Part shown: positions 8,402-17,017 of the stretch, in pieces
How the letters are laid out: each line of letters begins with the position of its first letter
Position numbering within the stretch: the stretch's first letter is position 1
DNA from: Streptococcus oralis
Lineage (GTDB): Bacteria > Bacillota > Bacilli > Lactobacillales > Streptococcaceae
DNA length: 64,000 bases
Direction of reading: 5' to 3'
Assembly (NCBI RefSeq): GCF_023611505.1
Contig: NZ_CP097843.1
Coordinates: 1,054,001-1,118,000, forward strand
Notes under the pieces: model-generated
Seen by the model: the letters and a program-made list of their open reading frames with translations, nothing else
What the model was told of the DNA's origin: nothing
The model's database searches: none
Translations under genes and position numbers: made by a program

Positions 8402-8713
8402 TTATTTAATCTTATGCTTGTTCATTTTCTCTTGGAAAATATCTGTAAGAATTTGTCGCAATTCTTGAGCTTCCTTTTCAGGAAGTTGGCCTTCTTGTTC
8501 AGCTACAGCATACAACTCTGGATACTCAAGCGAGATTCTCTTAACAGTACGTGTAATGGCATGTTTTCTAACAAAAAATGGAATCCGTTTAATCATATCT
8601 TGAGGAATTAATGCGATAATCTTATCGGCAGTTTCCTTATCGTTAAGCTTAGAGAAAGTGAGTCCCTTTTTAATCATCTCTTGTTCTTTTTCTGTAAAAT
8701 CTTTAATATCCAT
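8402..8713 (-). CDS. hypothetical helical protein, 103 aa
   Basis: A fully helical, charged protein without cysteine or membrane segments. It carries a KLNDKETADKIIALIP block and a basic helix (RKHAITRTVKRIS). No family is recognised. It sits between two small unassigned genes on the same strand, in the immunity-like array. Confidence 0.55.
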   Translation of the reverse strand: MDIKDFTEKEQEMIKKGLTFSKLNDKETADKIIALIPQDMIKRIPFFVRKHAITRTVKRISLEYPELYAVAEQEGQLPEKEAQELRQILTDIFQEKMNKHKIK

Positions 8714-8751
8714 TGTGTCTCCTTATGAGTATTTTATTTACTTCTATTATA

Positions 8752-9072
8752 TTATTTTTTTAATTGGTCGAATGAAAAATCTCTATAAATCCTCTCTTGC
8801 CCAAGAACAGAATCTGTTGTAACAGGTAGTTTTTCCAGCAAATTTTGGATATCAATATCATTGGGAAGAGGATTAAATTCTCCCAGACTATTTTCCTGAA
8901 GATGTGCTGCAAAGATAAACTCTCCCTTTTCCCAATCCATAGCACAATCATTGATAACATCCACCGGCGACAGATCCAGTAGTTCTTGCTCTTGCGATAT
9001 AAAAGTTTCGTAGATAAACTCAAAAATAGCTTCCTTATCAATTTTTACAACTCTTAATGTATATTCATCCAT
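8752..9072 (-). CDS. hypothetical acidic protein, 106 aa
   Basis: A short acidic protein (pattern VVKIDKEAIFEFIYETFISQ, later FNPLPNDIDIQNLLEKLP). It has no signal peptide or membrane segment and no family I recognise. It reads in the same direction as its neighbours with a 38-base gap to the 8402-8713 gene. An immunity-like role is only suggested by context. Confidence 0.55.
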   Translation of the reverse strand: MDEYTLRVVKIDKEAIFEFIYETFISQEQELLDLSPVDVINDCAMDWEKGEFIFAAHLQENSLGEFNPLPNDIDIQNLLEKLPVTTDSVLGQERIYRDFSFDQLKK

Positions 9073-9165
9073 GCTTGCTGTCCTCTAATCATATCAATTT
9101 AACTATCATTCGGTTGGTAACTTCTTATCCCACTCTTTAGGCAAAACATCCCCAAAATACTATTT

Positions 9166-10028
9166 TTAGAGTTGAACCCACTTATCATTATCCATAATAA
9201 AAGACTTCGCTAGACCTTCACCTGTATAGTTTTCGTATTTTGTATCTAGATATTTGTAGCAATCTTCCTTGGTTGCAAATTTGATAGCTTGATAAGGCTC
9301 CTCAAAGGTTAACTTTTCGACAAAGAGATAACCGTCCTCGCTTGGCACAAGTATGCCGACATGACCGATAAAGAGAGATTGACCATCCAAGTCATCATGA
9401 ACTACAACAGACAGCATTCGAGCATTTTCATTAAACTTGAATTGAGAAAGGAATTGTTCCATCTTTGCAGCATGCACCTTAACATCTGTCGTTGCTTCGG
9501 TCTTGACTCTTGAGAATAAAATATCAAAAGCATCCTTGTCTTCTGCATCAAAGACCTTACCTTTGTCAATGGCATCATTATCGACAAACAAGAGAGAATC
9601 ATCTTTCTCTAATTTAGGAATTTCGATAGAATTTTTTAATAAACAATAACTGTTAATACGACAGTTGATACCGACAAAATCACCCTTTTTAGGCGTCCAA
9701 AGATTGCTTATCTTTTCAACATCATAGTCTGTTTTGGTAAATGTAGAAAAATCTCCAGTTAAGCCTACTGAACCGACAGTCGCGTTGTAATCATTGACAA
9801 GGTTGAAAAATGCATCGACACTATCTTTATCCAAATGTGCAGCCAAGGCTTTTCGAACTTCTTCTGAACTTTCCTTGCTATTGAGGTTGCTATAGGTTCC
9901 TTAACCACCTTAGTAGTTGAACTATTCTGTTTTTCCGTAGATTGGTTTTGGTTTGTACCACAGGCAGCTAAAGTAAAGAAAGCTAAACCACAGCAGCTCA
10001 TTAATCTGATTTTTTTAGATACTTTCAT
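9166..10028 (-). pseudogene. frameshifted DUF4300 lipoprotein
   Basis: Two overlapping frames make one protein. The first, from 10028, carries a lipoprotein signal (basic start, then FFTLAACG with the lipobox cysteine) and a linker up to VVKEP. The second continues with TYSNLNSKESSEEVRKALAAHLDKD and runs to 9166 through a complete DUF4300-like domain ending DNDKWVQL. The shift lies near 9893-9905, where frame 2 has a stop just before GGAACC. Without it the product would be an extracellular lipoprotein of about 285 residues. Either the gene is broken or the assembly has a small indel there. Confidence 0.75.
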
Positions 10029-10142
10029 AAAATATTTTCTTATTTACTAAGATTTTTCAGGTCGATTAGCTTCTCTTATATTATAGTTCAAATTTATTTT
10101 AAGTCCAAGCATTTTGCTGAATAAAGTAGATTTTAAATCATT

Positions 10143-10172
10143 AAAAAGGAAGCTGGCACACAGCACGCTCCC
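10143..10172 (-). terminator. probable terminator of the RDD gene unit
   Basis: On the minus strand GGGAGC (10167-10172) pairs with GCTTCC (10148-10153), with one G-U pair and a 13-nt loop, followed by TTTTT. It lies about 33 nt past the stop of the RDD gene. The stem is short, so confidence is moderate. Confidence 0.5.
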
Positions 10173-10204
10173 TAATAAGTGAAATATCTATGAAATCTTT
10201 AATT

Positions 10205-10726
10205 TTAGTCACCTTTTAGCTGTACCTGTGTATGTGCTATAAGGTCACCTAGATGTCGCTTATCCTTCCTGAAAACCATCATTACAAGTAGGGCAACTGC
10301 GAGGAGAGTAGCTAAAAACGAGAGAATAATAGATAAGGAATCAAACTCACTATAGAAACCATGTATCGTGCCCATATGACCTATTTGCCAAGGAAAAAAT
10401 TTAATGGTGTTTCTAAGCAAGCTAGCTTGCACTGTTTTTTTCTTGTAAACCAATTGAAGTCCTGCTTTCGCCTTCCCGAAACTCCCATTTTTTGTATAAT
10501 CTAAGAATGTAAAAAGTAGAATGATTGGCAAAACAGAGGTAAAAAATACAAGACACTGCGACTGAATTTCTGTAAACTCTGGAATACCATTAAAAAAAAT
10601 AGTGTAAAAAAGCATAGAACCCAAAAACAGAAGTGCTAAATAAGCTAGAATGAAAAGATAATCAAATAGTAATTCAATCATTCTTTTTTTAAACGAAATA
10701 GAATTAATTGCTAAAATCTTCCTCAT
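10205..10726 (-). CDS. RDD family membrane protein
   Basis: The 173-residue protein has an RDD-type layout. A basic start (SFKKRMIELLFDY) is followed by a first helix at about 21-45 and a second near 58-78. The loop motif NGSFGKAKAGLQLVYKKKTVQASLLRN is characteristic, and one or two helices near 130-155 close the protein. RDD proteins are small integral membrane proteins, often linked to transport or stress, with no single function. GGAGG lies 5 nt before the ATG at 10726. A 5' relic of a second RDD gene is found at 13336-13390. Confidence 0.75.
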   Translation of the reverse strand: MRKILAINSISFKKRMIELLFDYLFILAYLALLFLGSMLFYTIFFNGIPEFTEIQSQCLVFFTSVLPIILLFTFLDYTKNGSFGKAKAGLQLVYKKKTVQASLLRNTIKFFPWQIGHMGTIHGFYSEFDSLSIILSFLATLLAVALLVMMVFRKDKRHLGDLIAHTQVQLKGD

Positions 10727-10765
10727 CATCTCCTCCTTTGTTATCTACTATTCTTTTCAAAAGTT

Positions 10766-11647
10766 TTATTCTTTCGGTTGAGAATAGACTTCGATATGCT
10801 GACCTAGTACCTTGATTTCTACAGGTAGATTATCGGATTTGTCACCATCAACATCCGTTTCCAATTCACTATCTGAAGAGATTTTTATATGTCGAGCTTT
10901 CAGATACTCTATATTGTCATTTACGACAACATCCCCTTTTAATAAATCAGGGATAACTGACAATTTAGTAAGAATTGACGCATCTTTTAGAATCAAAATA
11001 TTAGCATAACCATCCTTGTCTTCATCAAAGATTTTTTTGTCAGCGAAATAATTTGTGAGGAGAACTAAAACATGACTGGCTGGGCCAATGTAATTACCAT
11101 TATCAGTCTCAACTGTAATGTTAAATGCTTGATCTGTAACCACAGACTTCATGGTATTAATCGCATAGGCGAGCATACCAAACTTTGTTTTATCTTCTAT
11201 CCCAACGTTGTGGATAGCTTCTGGCAAAGAGCCAATACTAAAGATATAACCAAAATAATTTCCATTTGATTTTCCAATATCAATCTTGTTTGTAGAACTG
11301 AAATCAAGCTCGTCAATAGCACTATCAATATCCTGAGAGATTTCTAATAGTTTCGTAATGAGATTTCCAGTTCCCCCTGGGATAATCGCCAGTTTAGGAA
11401 TATAGTCTTTTTCAGCGATACCGGAAATTACTTCATTGACGGTTCCATCTCCACCAAAAACAAGAACAGCATCATAGTGCTCCTGAGAAGCTTCTTCTGC
11501 AAAGTTTGTGGCGTCTTGTGCTTTCTCCGTAATTTTAATTTCCACATCTTCAAAATAGTCTCTAGCTTTATTCTCCAGTTTCACCTTATAATCCAAGGCT
11601 TTTTCACCTCCAGATGTTGGATTGATGATTACCATAATTTTTTTCAT
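10766..11647 (-). CDS. diacylglycerol kinase-family lipid kinase
   Basis: The 293-residue protein is a DagK/YegS-type lipid kinase. It begins MVIINPTSGG (nucleotide-loop region), carries FGGDGTVNEVISGI at about 84-97 (the GGDGT ATP motif) and IPGGTGNLITK at about 112-122. The C-terminal sheet domain ends PVEIKVLGQHIEVY. The family phosphorylates diacylglycerol or related lipids at the inner membrane face. The streptococcal substrate cannot be read from sequence. It lies upstream of the RDD gene with a short gap, so the two may be co-transcribed and membrane-linked. Confidence 0.85.
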   Translation of the reverse strand: MKKIMVIINPTSGGEKALDYKVKLENKARDYFEDVEIKITEKAQDATNFAEEASQEHYDAVLVFGGDGTVNEVISGIAEKDYIPKLAIIPGGTGNLITKLLEISQDIDSAIDELDFSSTNKIDIGKSNGNYFGYIFSIGSLPEAIHNVGIEDKTKFGMLAYAINTMKSVVTDQAFNITVETDNGNYIGPASHVLVLLTNYFADKKIFDEDKDGYANILILKDASILTKLSVIPDLLKGDVVVNDNIEYLKARHIKISSDSELETDVDGDKSDNLPVEIKVLGQHIEVYSQPKE

Positions 11648-11692
11648 TTATTGTTCTCCTGTCATTAGATTTTCTTACTTTAACTAACCATC

Positions 11693-12079
11693 TCAAGTTT
11701 GGTCCATATAAATTTTGATCGCTTGGTATTCCTGCTCTTTAGCATAGGCAAACACCTCTGAAGCTCTAATGTAATCAAAGATATTTTCCTCTAAATCTTC
11801 ATCCCAGATTGATTCATGAAATATTTCATTCTCTTGACATGATTCATAGAAAATATCGAGGTGAACCTGATAAAACTCTTCATCTTCATTTGGAGCTTGC
11901 CTTACTAAAGATAGTTGAAACATTGGCTTATCAGATATAGCTGTAAATGTCCCTGTTTCAAATAAAATCATCTCATCCTCAATAGGCTCACGACACAAGT
12001 CTTCAAAGATTGCTACCATTTCCTCTAAGGGCATCTTATCGGTGATTCTTTCTCTTAAAAATTCAAGTGATTGCTTCAT
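11693..12079 (-). CDS. hypothetical acidic protein, 128 aa
   Basis: A strongly acidic soluble protein with a helical N-terminus (EFLRERITDKMPLEEMVAIFEDLC), central strands (FQLSLVRQAP.. YQVHLDIFYE) and a closing strand YQAIKIYMDQT. The alpha-beta layout and length suggest a compact immunity-like fold. I do not recognise the family. It is 45 bases upstream of the lipid kinase gene, same strand. Confidence 0.6.
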   Translation of the reverse strand: MKQSLEFLRERITDKMPLEEMVAIFEDLCREPIEDEMILFETGTFTAISDKPMFQLSLVRQAPNEDEEFYQVHLDIFYESCQENEIFHESIWDEDLEENIFDYIRASEVFAYAKEQEYQAIKIYMDQT

Positions 12080-12207
12080 ATTTTTTCTCTTTCTAGATGT
12101 TTTCGTTCTTAGAATAATTCTATTAAAAAATTGAATCCCTACACCTTTTATTATACTACATAAACAGAAAAAAGACCTAACCAGCGGGCCCTTACCTTTG
12201 TCTCAGT

Positions 12208-12330
12208 CTAGATCTTTTTGATAATCGGAATAGCCACTGTAAAGACGTCTATCCCAAAATTAATTCCTTGTACTTGGTAGTGATAGATTGGGGCTAAGCA
12301 AAATTTAAAACTCACAGATACAACTTTCAT
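12208..12330 (-). CDS. possible 40-aa ORF
   Basis: A short frame of 40 codons starts 10 bases after the stop of the 12341-12583 gene, with GTGAG next to its ATG. The product is hydrophobic (CLAPIYHYQVQ..FTVAIPIIKKI). It could be a real small protein, or the leftover 3' end of a gene, given the other relics in this region. Confidence 0.25.
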   Translation of the reverse strand: MKVVSVSFKFCLAPIYHYQVQGINFGIDVFTVAIPIIKKI

Positions 12331-12340
12331 CTCACATTCT

Positions 12341-12583
12341 TTAGAAATTCTCACGATTAACTTCTTCAAAATAGTCATCCAGATGATGGTAGATTTGCAT
12401 ATCTTCTTCTGAACCATCTTGCAAAACTGCAAATACCTTCACTTTATCATCATTGACAAATACGAAATTATGTTCACCAAAATAAGCCTGATAACCCTTG
12501 TCAACTAAGGTCCAAAGTTCATCTTTTGTTAAACCAAAAATATCTTTTTTTACAAGATAGGTTTTCCCGATTTCCATTTTCAT
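12341..12583 (-). CDS. hypothetical protein, 80 aa
   Basis: A small acidic alpha-beta protein starting MKMEIGKTYLVKKDIFGLT, with a YQAYFGEHNFVFVNDDKVKVF strand region. It has no membrane part and no recognised family. The short length and strand content are typical of the surrounding immunity-like array. Confidence 0.5.
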   Translation of the reverse strand: MKMEIGKTYLVKKDIFGLTKDELWTLVDKGYQAYFGEHNFVFVNDDKVKVFAVLQDGSEEDMQIYHHLDDYFEEVNRENF

Positions 12584-12688
12584 GATAGATATTTATCCTT
12601 AAGAAGCTAGATAGTGCTAGATGTTTCTCTTTACTGCTCAATCCGTCTACTAAAGCAGTGGCATACACTCACAAAGAACTTTGGTTGA

Positions 12689-13255
12689 CTATTGAATATC
12701 TTCCATCGCTTCTTTCACATATCCTTCGACATCTTCAATCTCTACAAACAACGGGTCTAAGTGACATAGGAAGTGCCAATCTTCGGTGTCGCGTTTTCTG
12801 TAGACAATCGCTTCACCGTCTTCACTTCCGAAAAAGCTTCTGTCGACTTCGTACCCTTTGCTTTCTAAGAAAGCTTTTGCCTTGCGGAAGTTTGCTTCTC
12901 TGGCTTCGACATAAGCTTTCACTTCATCGTTGTTAACGACATACGCGTCTACTTTTGTAGCTCCTTCGATCACTTTATCGTTTTTAAAGGATAGATTCGA
13001 AACCTCTTTCCAAATAATGTCCACATTTTCCTCAGAATTAAACGAAAACCTAGATAAAGGGACAATATTTCCGTTAAAGACAATCTCCATATAATCCGGT
13101 AGATTTTTTGAATTAAAATATTCCACTTCAAAACCATCTTCGTTTTCTAATGTATACCCAGGGATTTGAGTTACAAATTCCCGTCCTTTTTCTAAAGTCT
13201 CAAATAAGACTAAATCCTTTGAATAATTGTTTTGGTACAATTCTAATAGATACAT
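12689..13255 (-). CDS. hypothetical protein, acidic, immunity-like
   Basis: The product (188 residues) is acidic, with strands in the first half (FEVEYFNSKNLPDYMEIVFNGNIVPLSRF) and a helix-strand unit in the second (RKAKAFLESKGYEVDRSFFGSEDGEAIVYRK). No family is recognised. GGAAGGA lies 6 nt before the ATG at 13255; an ATG one codon upstream is also possible. It is the rightmost intact gene of the array. Immediately upstream lies a broken RDD gene start. Confidence 0.55.
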   Translation of the reverse strand: MYLLELYQNNYSKDLVLFETLEKGREFVTQIPGYTLENEDGFEVEYFNSKNLPDYMEIVFNGNIVPLSRFSFNSEENVDIIWKEVSNLSFKNDKVIEGATKVDAYVVNNDEVKAYVEAREANFRKAKAFLESKGYEVDRSFFGSEDGEAIVYRKRDTEDWHFLCHLDPLFVEIEDVEGYVKEAMEDIQ

Positions 13256-13335
13256 CATTAATCCTTCCAATATTTGGATAGATGATAGTTTTTTAGCAAA
13301 CTAATATACTTAACACGTGAGGATAGAGATTCAAG

Positions 13336-13390
13336 CATTCTTTTTTACTAAATAGGATTGATTGCTAAAAATTTCACCAGCTTACCTCCT
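13336..13390 (-). pseudogene. 5' relic of a second RDD gene
   Basis: On the minus strand a GAGGAGG site is followed by codons reading VKFLAINPI and then a stop. Both the coding part and the following A-rich stretch align with the start of the intact RDD gene (GGAGG site, then RKILAINSISFKKRM). The rest of the gene is missing. It marks an old duplication of the RDD region. Confidence 0.6.
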
Positions 13391-13568
13391 CTTATCTCAT
13401 CCTCAATTATAACACGTTTCCACTCACATATCAGATATTTATTATCGGACCAAATAACCTTTTGAAATAGAAAACAAGCTCACCAATTCATCAAGTCTAT
13501 ATTTTTTATGAGATTCTTCATTAATGCTAAAAGCTTTTCAGTTTAAATTTTATTAAAAATCCTTGTTT

Positions 13569-13583
13569 ATGACCTTACGTCAT
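13569..13583. promoter_or_regulatory. dyad at the MerR operon promoter
   Basis: ATGAC and GTCAT flank a 5-bp centre just upstream of the merR coding start. MerR-family regulators bind such dyads between the -35 and -10 elements, so this may be the self-binding site. The promoter elements themselves are weak. Confidence 0.45.
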
Positions 13584-13599
13584 GATTCCGGAAGGCTAT

Positions 13600-14361
13600 A
13601 TGACAGTTGGGAAAGCAGCTAAGAAAATGGGAGTTACCGTCCGTACTCTTCAATACTACGATAGAGAAGGATTACTTCATCCATCAGCAGAAAGCGATGG
13701 AGGGCGTAGGCTTTATAACGATAAAGATTTAGTGTTGCTCCATCAGATAATATCAATGAAATCATTGGGCTTTTCTTTGACTGATATAAAGGAAAGGTTA
13801 ATCTCTTTGAAAACACCTGATGATGTCGCAAATGCTCTTACCGAGCAGGCGGATGCCATACGTATAAATATTAAACAACTTAAGGATTCTTTGGAAGCAA
13901 TAGAACAGTTAAAAACAGAAGTTTTACAGATGCAAACGGTTAATTTTAAGAAGTATGCTGGTATTATTGTTAATCTACAGATGAAGAATGAGTCATACTC
14001 TTTAATTAAGCGCTTTGATGATGATACACTCGATTATATACGGAGTCGATTTGACAAAAAAAGTGACTTTGAATTTATGAATAGGTTGAATAACCTAAGT
14101 GATGAAATTGTGCAACTTCAGGAGAAAAACGTATCAGCTGATAGCGAACAATGCCAACAAGTTGTTCAAGAATACTGGGGCTTGATTATGGAGTTTACAA
14201 ATGGAGATATGACTATGCTTCCGAAGTTGATGGAAGTCGGTAATATTGATACCGCCACTAACGCTTGGGAAGAAAAACAAAAGATCGTTAATGATTATTT
14301 AGAGCCAGCCTTGCAAGTTTATTTTTCAAGACTTGGAACCAATCCCTTTGAGGAGGTGTAA
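13600..14361 (+). CDS. MerR-family regulator with TipAS-type domain
   Basis: The 253-residue product begins with a canonical MerR helix-turn-helix: MTVGKAAKKMGVTVRTLQYYDREGLLHP, wing motif GGRRLYNDKDL. A coiled coil follows at about 80-115, then a C-terminal helical domain of about 130 residues with the QEYWGLIMEFTNGD signature of TipAS drug-sensing domains. The ATG at 13600 is preferred because GGAAGG lies 4 nt upstream and the MerR fold starts there; an ATG six codons upstream is possible. The next gene starts 2 bases after its stop, so it probably controls the linked exporter. Confidence 0.85.
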   Translation: MTVGKAAKKMGVTVRTLQYYDREGLLHPSAESDGGRRLYNDKDLVLLHQIISMKSLGFSLTDIKERLISLKTPDDVANALTEQADAIRINIKQLKDSLEAIEQLKTEVLQMQTVNFKKYAGIIVNLQMKNESYSLIKRFDDDTLDYIRSRFDKKSDFEFMNRLNNLSDEIVQLQEKNVSADSEQCQQVVQEYWGLIMEFTNGDMTMLPKLMEVGNIDTATNAWEEKQKIVNDYLEPALQVYFSRLGTNPFEEV

Positions 14362-14363
14362 CC

Positions 14364-15179
14364 ATGAAATACGCAATAGAAGTTCGTGAACTAAATAAAA
14401 ATTACGGTTGTCATAAGATCTTAAAAGGTCTTAATTTTCAAATCGTAAAAGGAGAAATTTTCGCTTTACTCGGTGTGAATGGAGCTGGGAAAACAACAAC
14501 ACTTGAATGTATCGAAGGACTGAGAAAATATGATGGAGGCACTATTGTTGTAAACGGCAAAATGGGAATTCAACTGCAGTCATCTTCTTTGCCTGCCCAT
14601 ATCAAACCCATGGAAGCGATAAAGCTCTTTGCAAAATGGAATCATACAAAAATTGATGATGATATGCTTAAAGCTCTGGAAATAAAAGAAATTGAGAAGT
14701 TACAATACCTGCAATTATCCACGGGACAAAAAAGAAGACTACATCTCACTCTTGCACTTATCGGCAATCCCGATATTATTTTCCTCGATGAACCGACAGC
14801 GGGACTTGATGTTGAAGCAAGACTATCCCTCCACGAACAAATACGGAATCTCAAATCACAAGGGAAAACAATCATTTTGGCAAGTCATGATATGGCTGAG
14901 GTTGAGACCTTATGTGACCGCATTGCTATTTTGAACAATGGAAAGATTGTCTTTTGTGGCACTCCTTCAGAACTGACAGACAAGGTTGGAAGAAGATACT
15001 ATATCCATTTAAAGACTCAAGAGGGAGTGAAGTCTTTTGAAACGACTAATATTGAGGATACCTTAATTTCATTATTGCAAGAATGCAAGCAGAAAAAAAT
15101 CCGGATATTGGATATTAAGGTTGATCGTGGCACCTTGGAACAGCATTTCATCAAAATTGCAAGGAGGGAATCAGAATGA
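14364..15179 (+). CDS. ABC exporter ATP-binding protein
   Basis: A 271-residue ATPase of the drug/lantibiotic ABC-2 export type. The Walker A motif is GVNGAGKTTTLE (about 38-49), the Q-loop is GIQLQSSS, and the Walker B motif is IIFLDEPTAGLD, with the H-loop in LASHDMAEVE. The signature motif reads LSTGQKRRL, with T in place of the first G of the usual LSGGQ. The C-terminal extension of about 55 residues is typical of this group. A strong GAGGAGGTG site precedes the ATG. Its stop overlaps the permease start (ATGA). Confidence 0.9.
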   Translation: MKYAIEVRELNKNYGCHKILKGLNFQIVKGEIFALLGVNGAGKTTTLECIEGLRKYDGGTIVVNGKMGIQLQSSSLPAHIKPMEAIKLFAKWNHTKIDDDMLKALEIKEIEKLQYLQLSTGQKRRLHLTLALIGNPDIIFLDEPTAGLDVEARLSLHEQIRNLKSQGKTIILASHDMAEVETLCDRIAILNNGKIVFCGTPSELTDKVGRRYYIHLKTQEGVKSFETTNIEDTLISLLQECKQKKIRILDIKVDRGTLEQHFIKIARRESE

Positions 15180-15892
15180 ACTGTTTTCTATATAGTTTAG
15201 TATTACAGTGGAAATTAGATATACGAAGCAAATCTCTCTTGGTTACTTTCTATATTGTACCGTTTGTTTTCTTTCTTATCATGGGTGGTATTTTTACTTC
15301 CGTTATGCCTGGGATGGGAAGTACGCTCATACAATCTATGATAGTCATGAGTGTCTCAATGGGGGCCTTTCTTGGCTTGCCCCCTTCATTAGTTGAAATT
15401 TATGGAAGCGACATTAAAAAAATTTATAATGCAAATGGAGTGCCTATTTATTTAGGATTGCTAACTATGGTTCTCTCGGCTTTTGTCCATTTGATAATGA
15501 CCAGCATTGTGATCCTACTACTTGCCCCTATTTTATTTAAAGCAAGTCTACCGACTCAACTTCCATTTTTCTTACTTTCGCTAACCATCTATATTGTTGT
15601 ATCATTGAGTATTGGAAGTATACTGGGACTTACTTTAAAAAACCAGGCAAAGCTAACCATGTTAGCTCAACTTGTATTTTTGCCTTCAATTATGCTTTCA
15701 GGGATTATGTTTCCCATTAGTTTGCTCCCTGATTTTCTTCAAGTAATAGGCCATGTTTTTCCGGCTTATTGGGGATACCGTTTGATGTTAGATAAAGGGC
15801 TTCGACTTGCAAATCTATGGTATTTGATTCTGCTAACTTGTATAGCAGTAATAACATGCATTTTACTAATGAATAAACAAAAATCTGAGTAA
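15176..15892 (+). CDS. ABC-2 type permease
   Basis: The 238-residue protein has about six hydrophobic segments (near 20-42, 50-75, 95-122, 128-152, 158-180, 212-232). The block GIMFPISLLPDFLQVIGHVFPAYWG is the conserved ABC-2 segment before the last helix. It forms the channel for the adjacent ATPase and, under the MerR-type regulator, probably exports a drug or peptide. The substrate is not predictable. It is the last gene of the operon, followed by a strong terminator. Confidence 0.85.
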   Translation: MNCFLYSLVLQWKLDIRSKSLLVTFYIVPFVFFLIMGGIFTSVMPGMGSTLIQSMIVMSVSMGAFLGLPPSLVEIYGSDIKKIYNANGVPIYLGLLTMVLSAFVHLIMTSIVILLLAPILFKASLPTQLPFFLLSLTIYIVVSLSIGSILGLTLKNQAKLTMLAQLVFLPSIMLSGIMFPISLLPDFLQVIGHVFPAYWGYRLMLDKGLRLANLWYLILLTCIAVITCILLMNKQKSE

Positions 15893-15936
15893 ATACCTAA
15901 ATCGAGCAAAATGGATTAATTGCGCATTAAGTTAAA

Positions 15937-15987
15937 AGCAAAAAGCGATGAGATAACAAATAATCTCGTCGCTTTGCTGTTTTTTTT
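15937..15987 (+). terminator. terminator of the MerR-ABC operon
   Basis: A long stem pairs AGCAAAAAGCGATGAGAT (from 15937) with the matching ATCTCGTCGCTTTGCT (to 15978), with a small bulge and a short loop, followed by eight T. It lies about 45 nt after the permease stop. Confidence 0.85.
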
Positions 15988-16122
15988 CAGTAGTCAAGCT
16001 CATACCTTCGTCAAGTTTGTTTCTGCCTTTTCTTCTCAAAAGGTGATAACTCTTTACCCTAGTATTTGCTCAACTTCCTTAATCTTATTTTTCAGAGTTT
16101 AATACTGACTAATTAGTATCCG

Positions 16123-16977
16123 TTATGATATTGAAACTTCTTTCTCCCACCGTCTAAGCACCTCTTTCAAAGGCTCATCTAGATAGCTTAAGGCCTTATC
16201 CTTAATCCACTCAGGAATTCCATAAGCTGCCTCGGCGATACTTCCTGTGATTGCTGCAAGAGTGTCGCTGTCCCCACCAAGAGAAATCGCATTTCGAATC
16301 GCATCTTCAAAATCTGTACTTTCTAGAAAAGCAACGATGGCCTGAGGAACCGTATCCTGACACGTTTCATTGAAACGGTACGTAGGACGGATGTCATCTA
16401 GAGATTGAGAAAGGTTATACCCATACTCTTTCTCGATGTATTCCTTTATTCGTCTTTTACACTCTGTAGGATTGCTGTTGATTGGTTGCTCATAATCCCC
16501 ACAATAACCTCCAAAGTAATAACGACACAGAAAGATCGCATCAGTTGTCGCCATGGCTCCCTTGATACCTTCAGGATGATTATGGGTGACTTCTGCAGAA
16601 AGTCGTGCAAGCTCTCTAGTTGATGGCGTCATACCAGTTCTCGCACAAAAACCGCAGTCCATGACCCAAGCACATGGAGAAACACGCATAGCAGATCCAT
16701 TGCCAAAGCTATTATAAGGGGAGCGGTCATTACTATGAATCCATGCATCAAACCTAGCACCATAACCAGCATCAGGATACATCCTACCATATTTCTTCAT
16801 GGAATCAATAAAGTCATCCTTCTGTCCACCGTTCATGATTGCTTCTGCCACAGCACAGGTCATCACCGTATCATCTGTGAAAAAGCAGTCATCCCTAAAC
16901 AAGGGAAAATCCTTCGTTTTAATATTATCCCATTCGTAAACAGAACCAACAATGTCTCCAACTATTGCTCCTAGCAT
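16123..16977 (-). CDS. ADP-ribosylglycohydrolase family protein
   Basis: The 284-residue protein is a DraG/ARH-type hydrolase, which removes ADP-ribose from proteins or small molecules. Seen motifs: GAIVGDIVGSVYEW near the start, FTDDTVMT at about 33-40 (the paired metal-binding aspartates), GNGSAMRVSP, and SLGGDSDTLAAITGSIAEA near 233-250 (second metal site). All key acidic residues are present, so it should be active. An AAGGAGG site precedes the ATG. A broken copy of its first 40 codons lies at 17753-17868. The genes around it are accessory, and ARH proteins can act as antitoxins to ADP-ribosylating toxins. Confidence 0.85.
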   Translation of the reverse strand: MLGAIVGDIVGSVYEWDNIKTKDFPLFRDDCFFTDDTVMTCAVAEAIMNGGQKDDFIDSMKKYGRMYPDAGYGARFDAWIHSNDRSPYNSFGNGSAMRVSPCAWVMDCGFCARTGMTPSTRELARLSAEVTHNHPEGIKGAMATTDAIFLCRYYFGGYCGDYEQPINSNPTECKRRIKEYIEKEYGYNLSQSLDDIRPTYRFNETCQDTVPQAIVAFLESTDFEDAIRNAISLGGDSDTLAAITGSIAEAAYGIPEWIKDKALSYLDEPLKEVLRRWEKEVSIS

Positions 16978-17017
16978 AAGATTCCTCCTTGTAAACTATT
17001 GGTTTAGACTGATTTTT

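Noticed and set aside
12658..12936. plus-strand frame opposite the 193-codon gene
   Set aside because: Antisense to a better-supported gene with a ribosome binding site; composition is arginine/leucine-rich as in reverse-strand shadows.
15920..16102. 60-codon frame after the ABC permease
   Set aside because: It starts inside the operon terminator and has no ribosome binding site.
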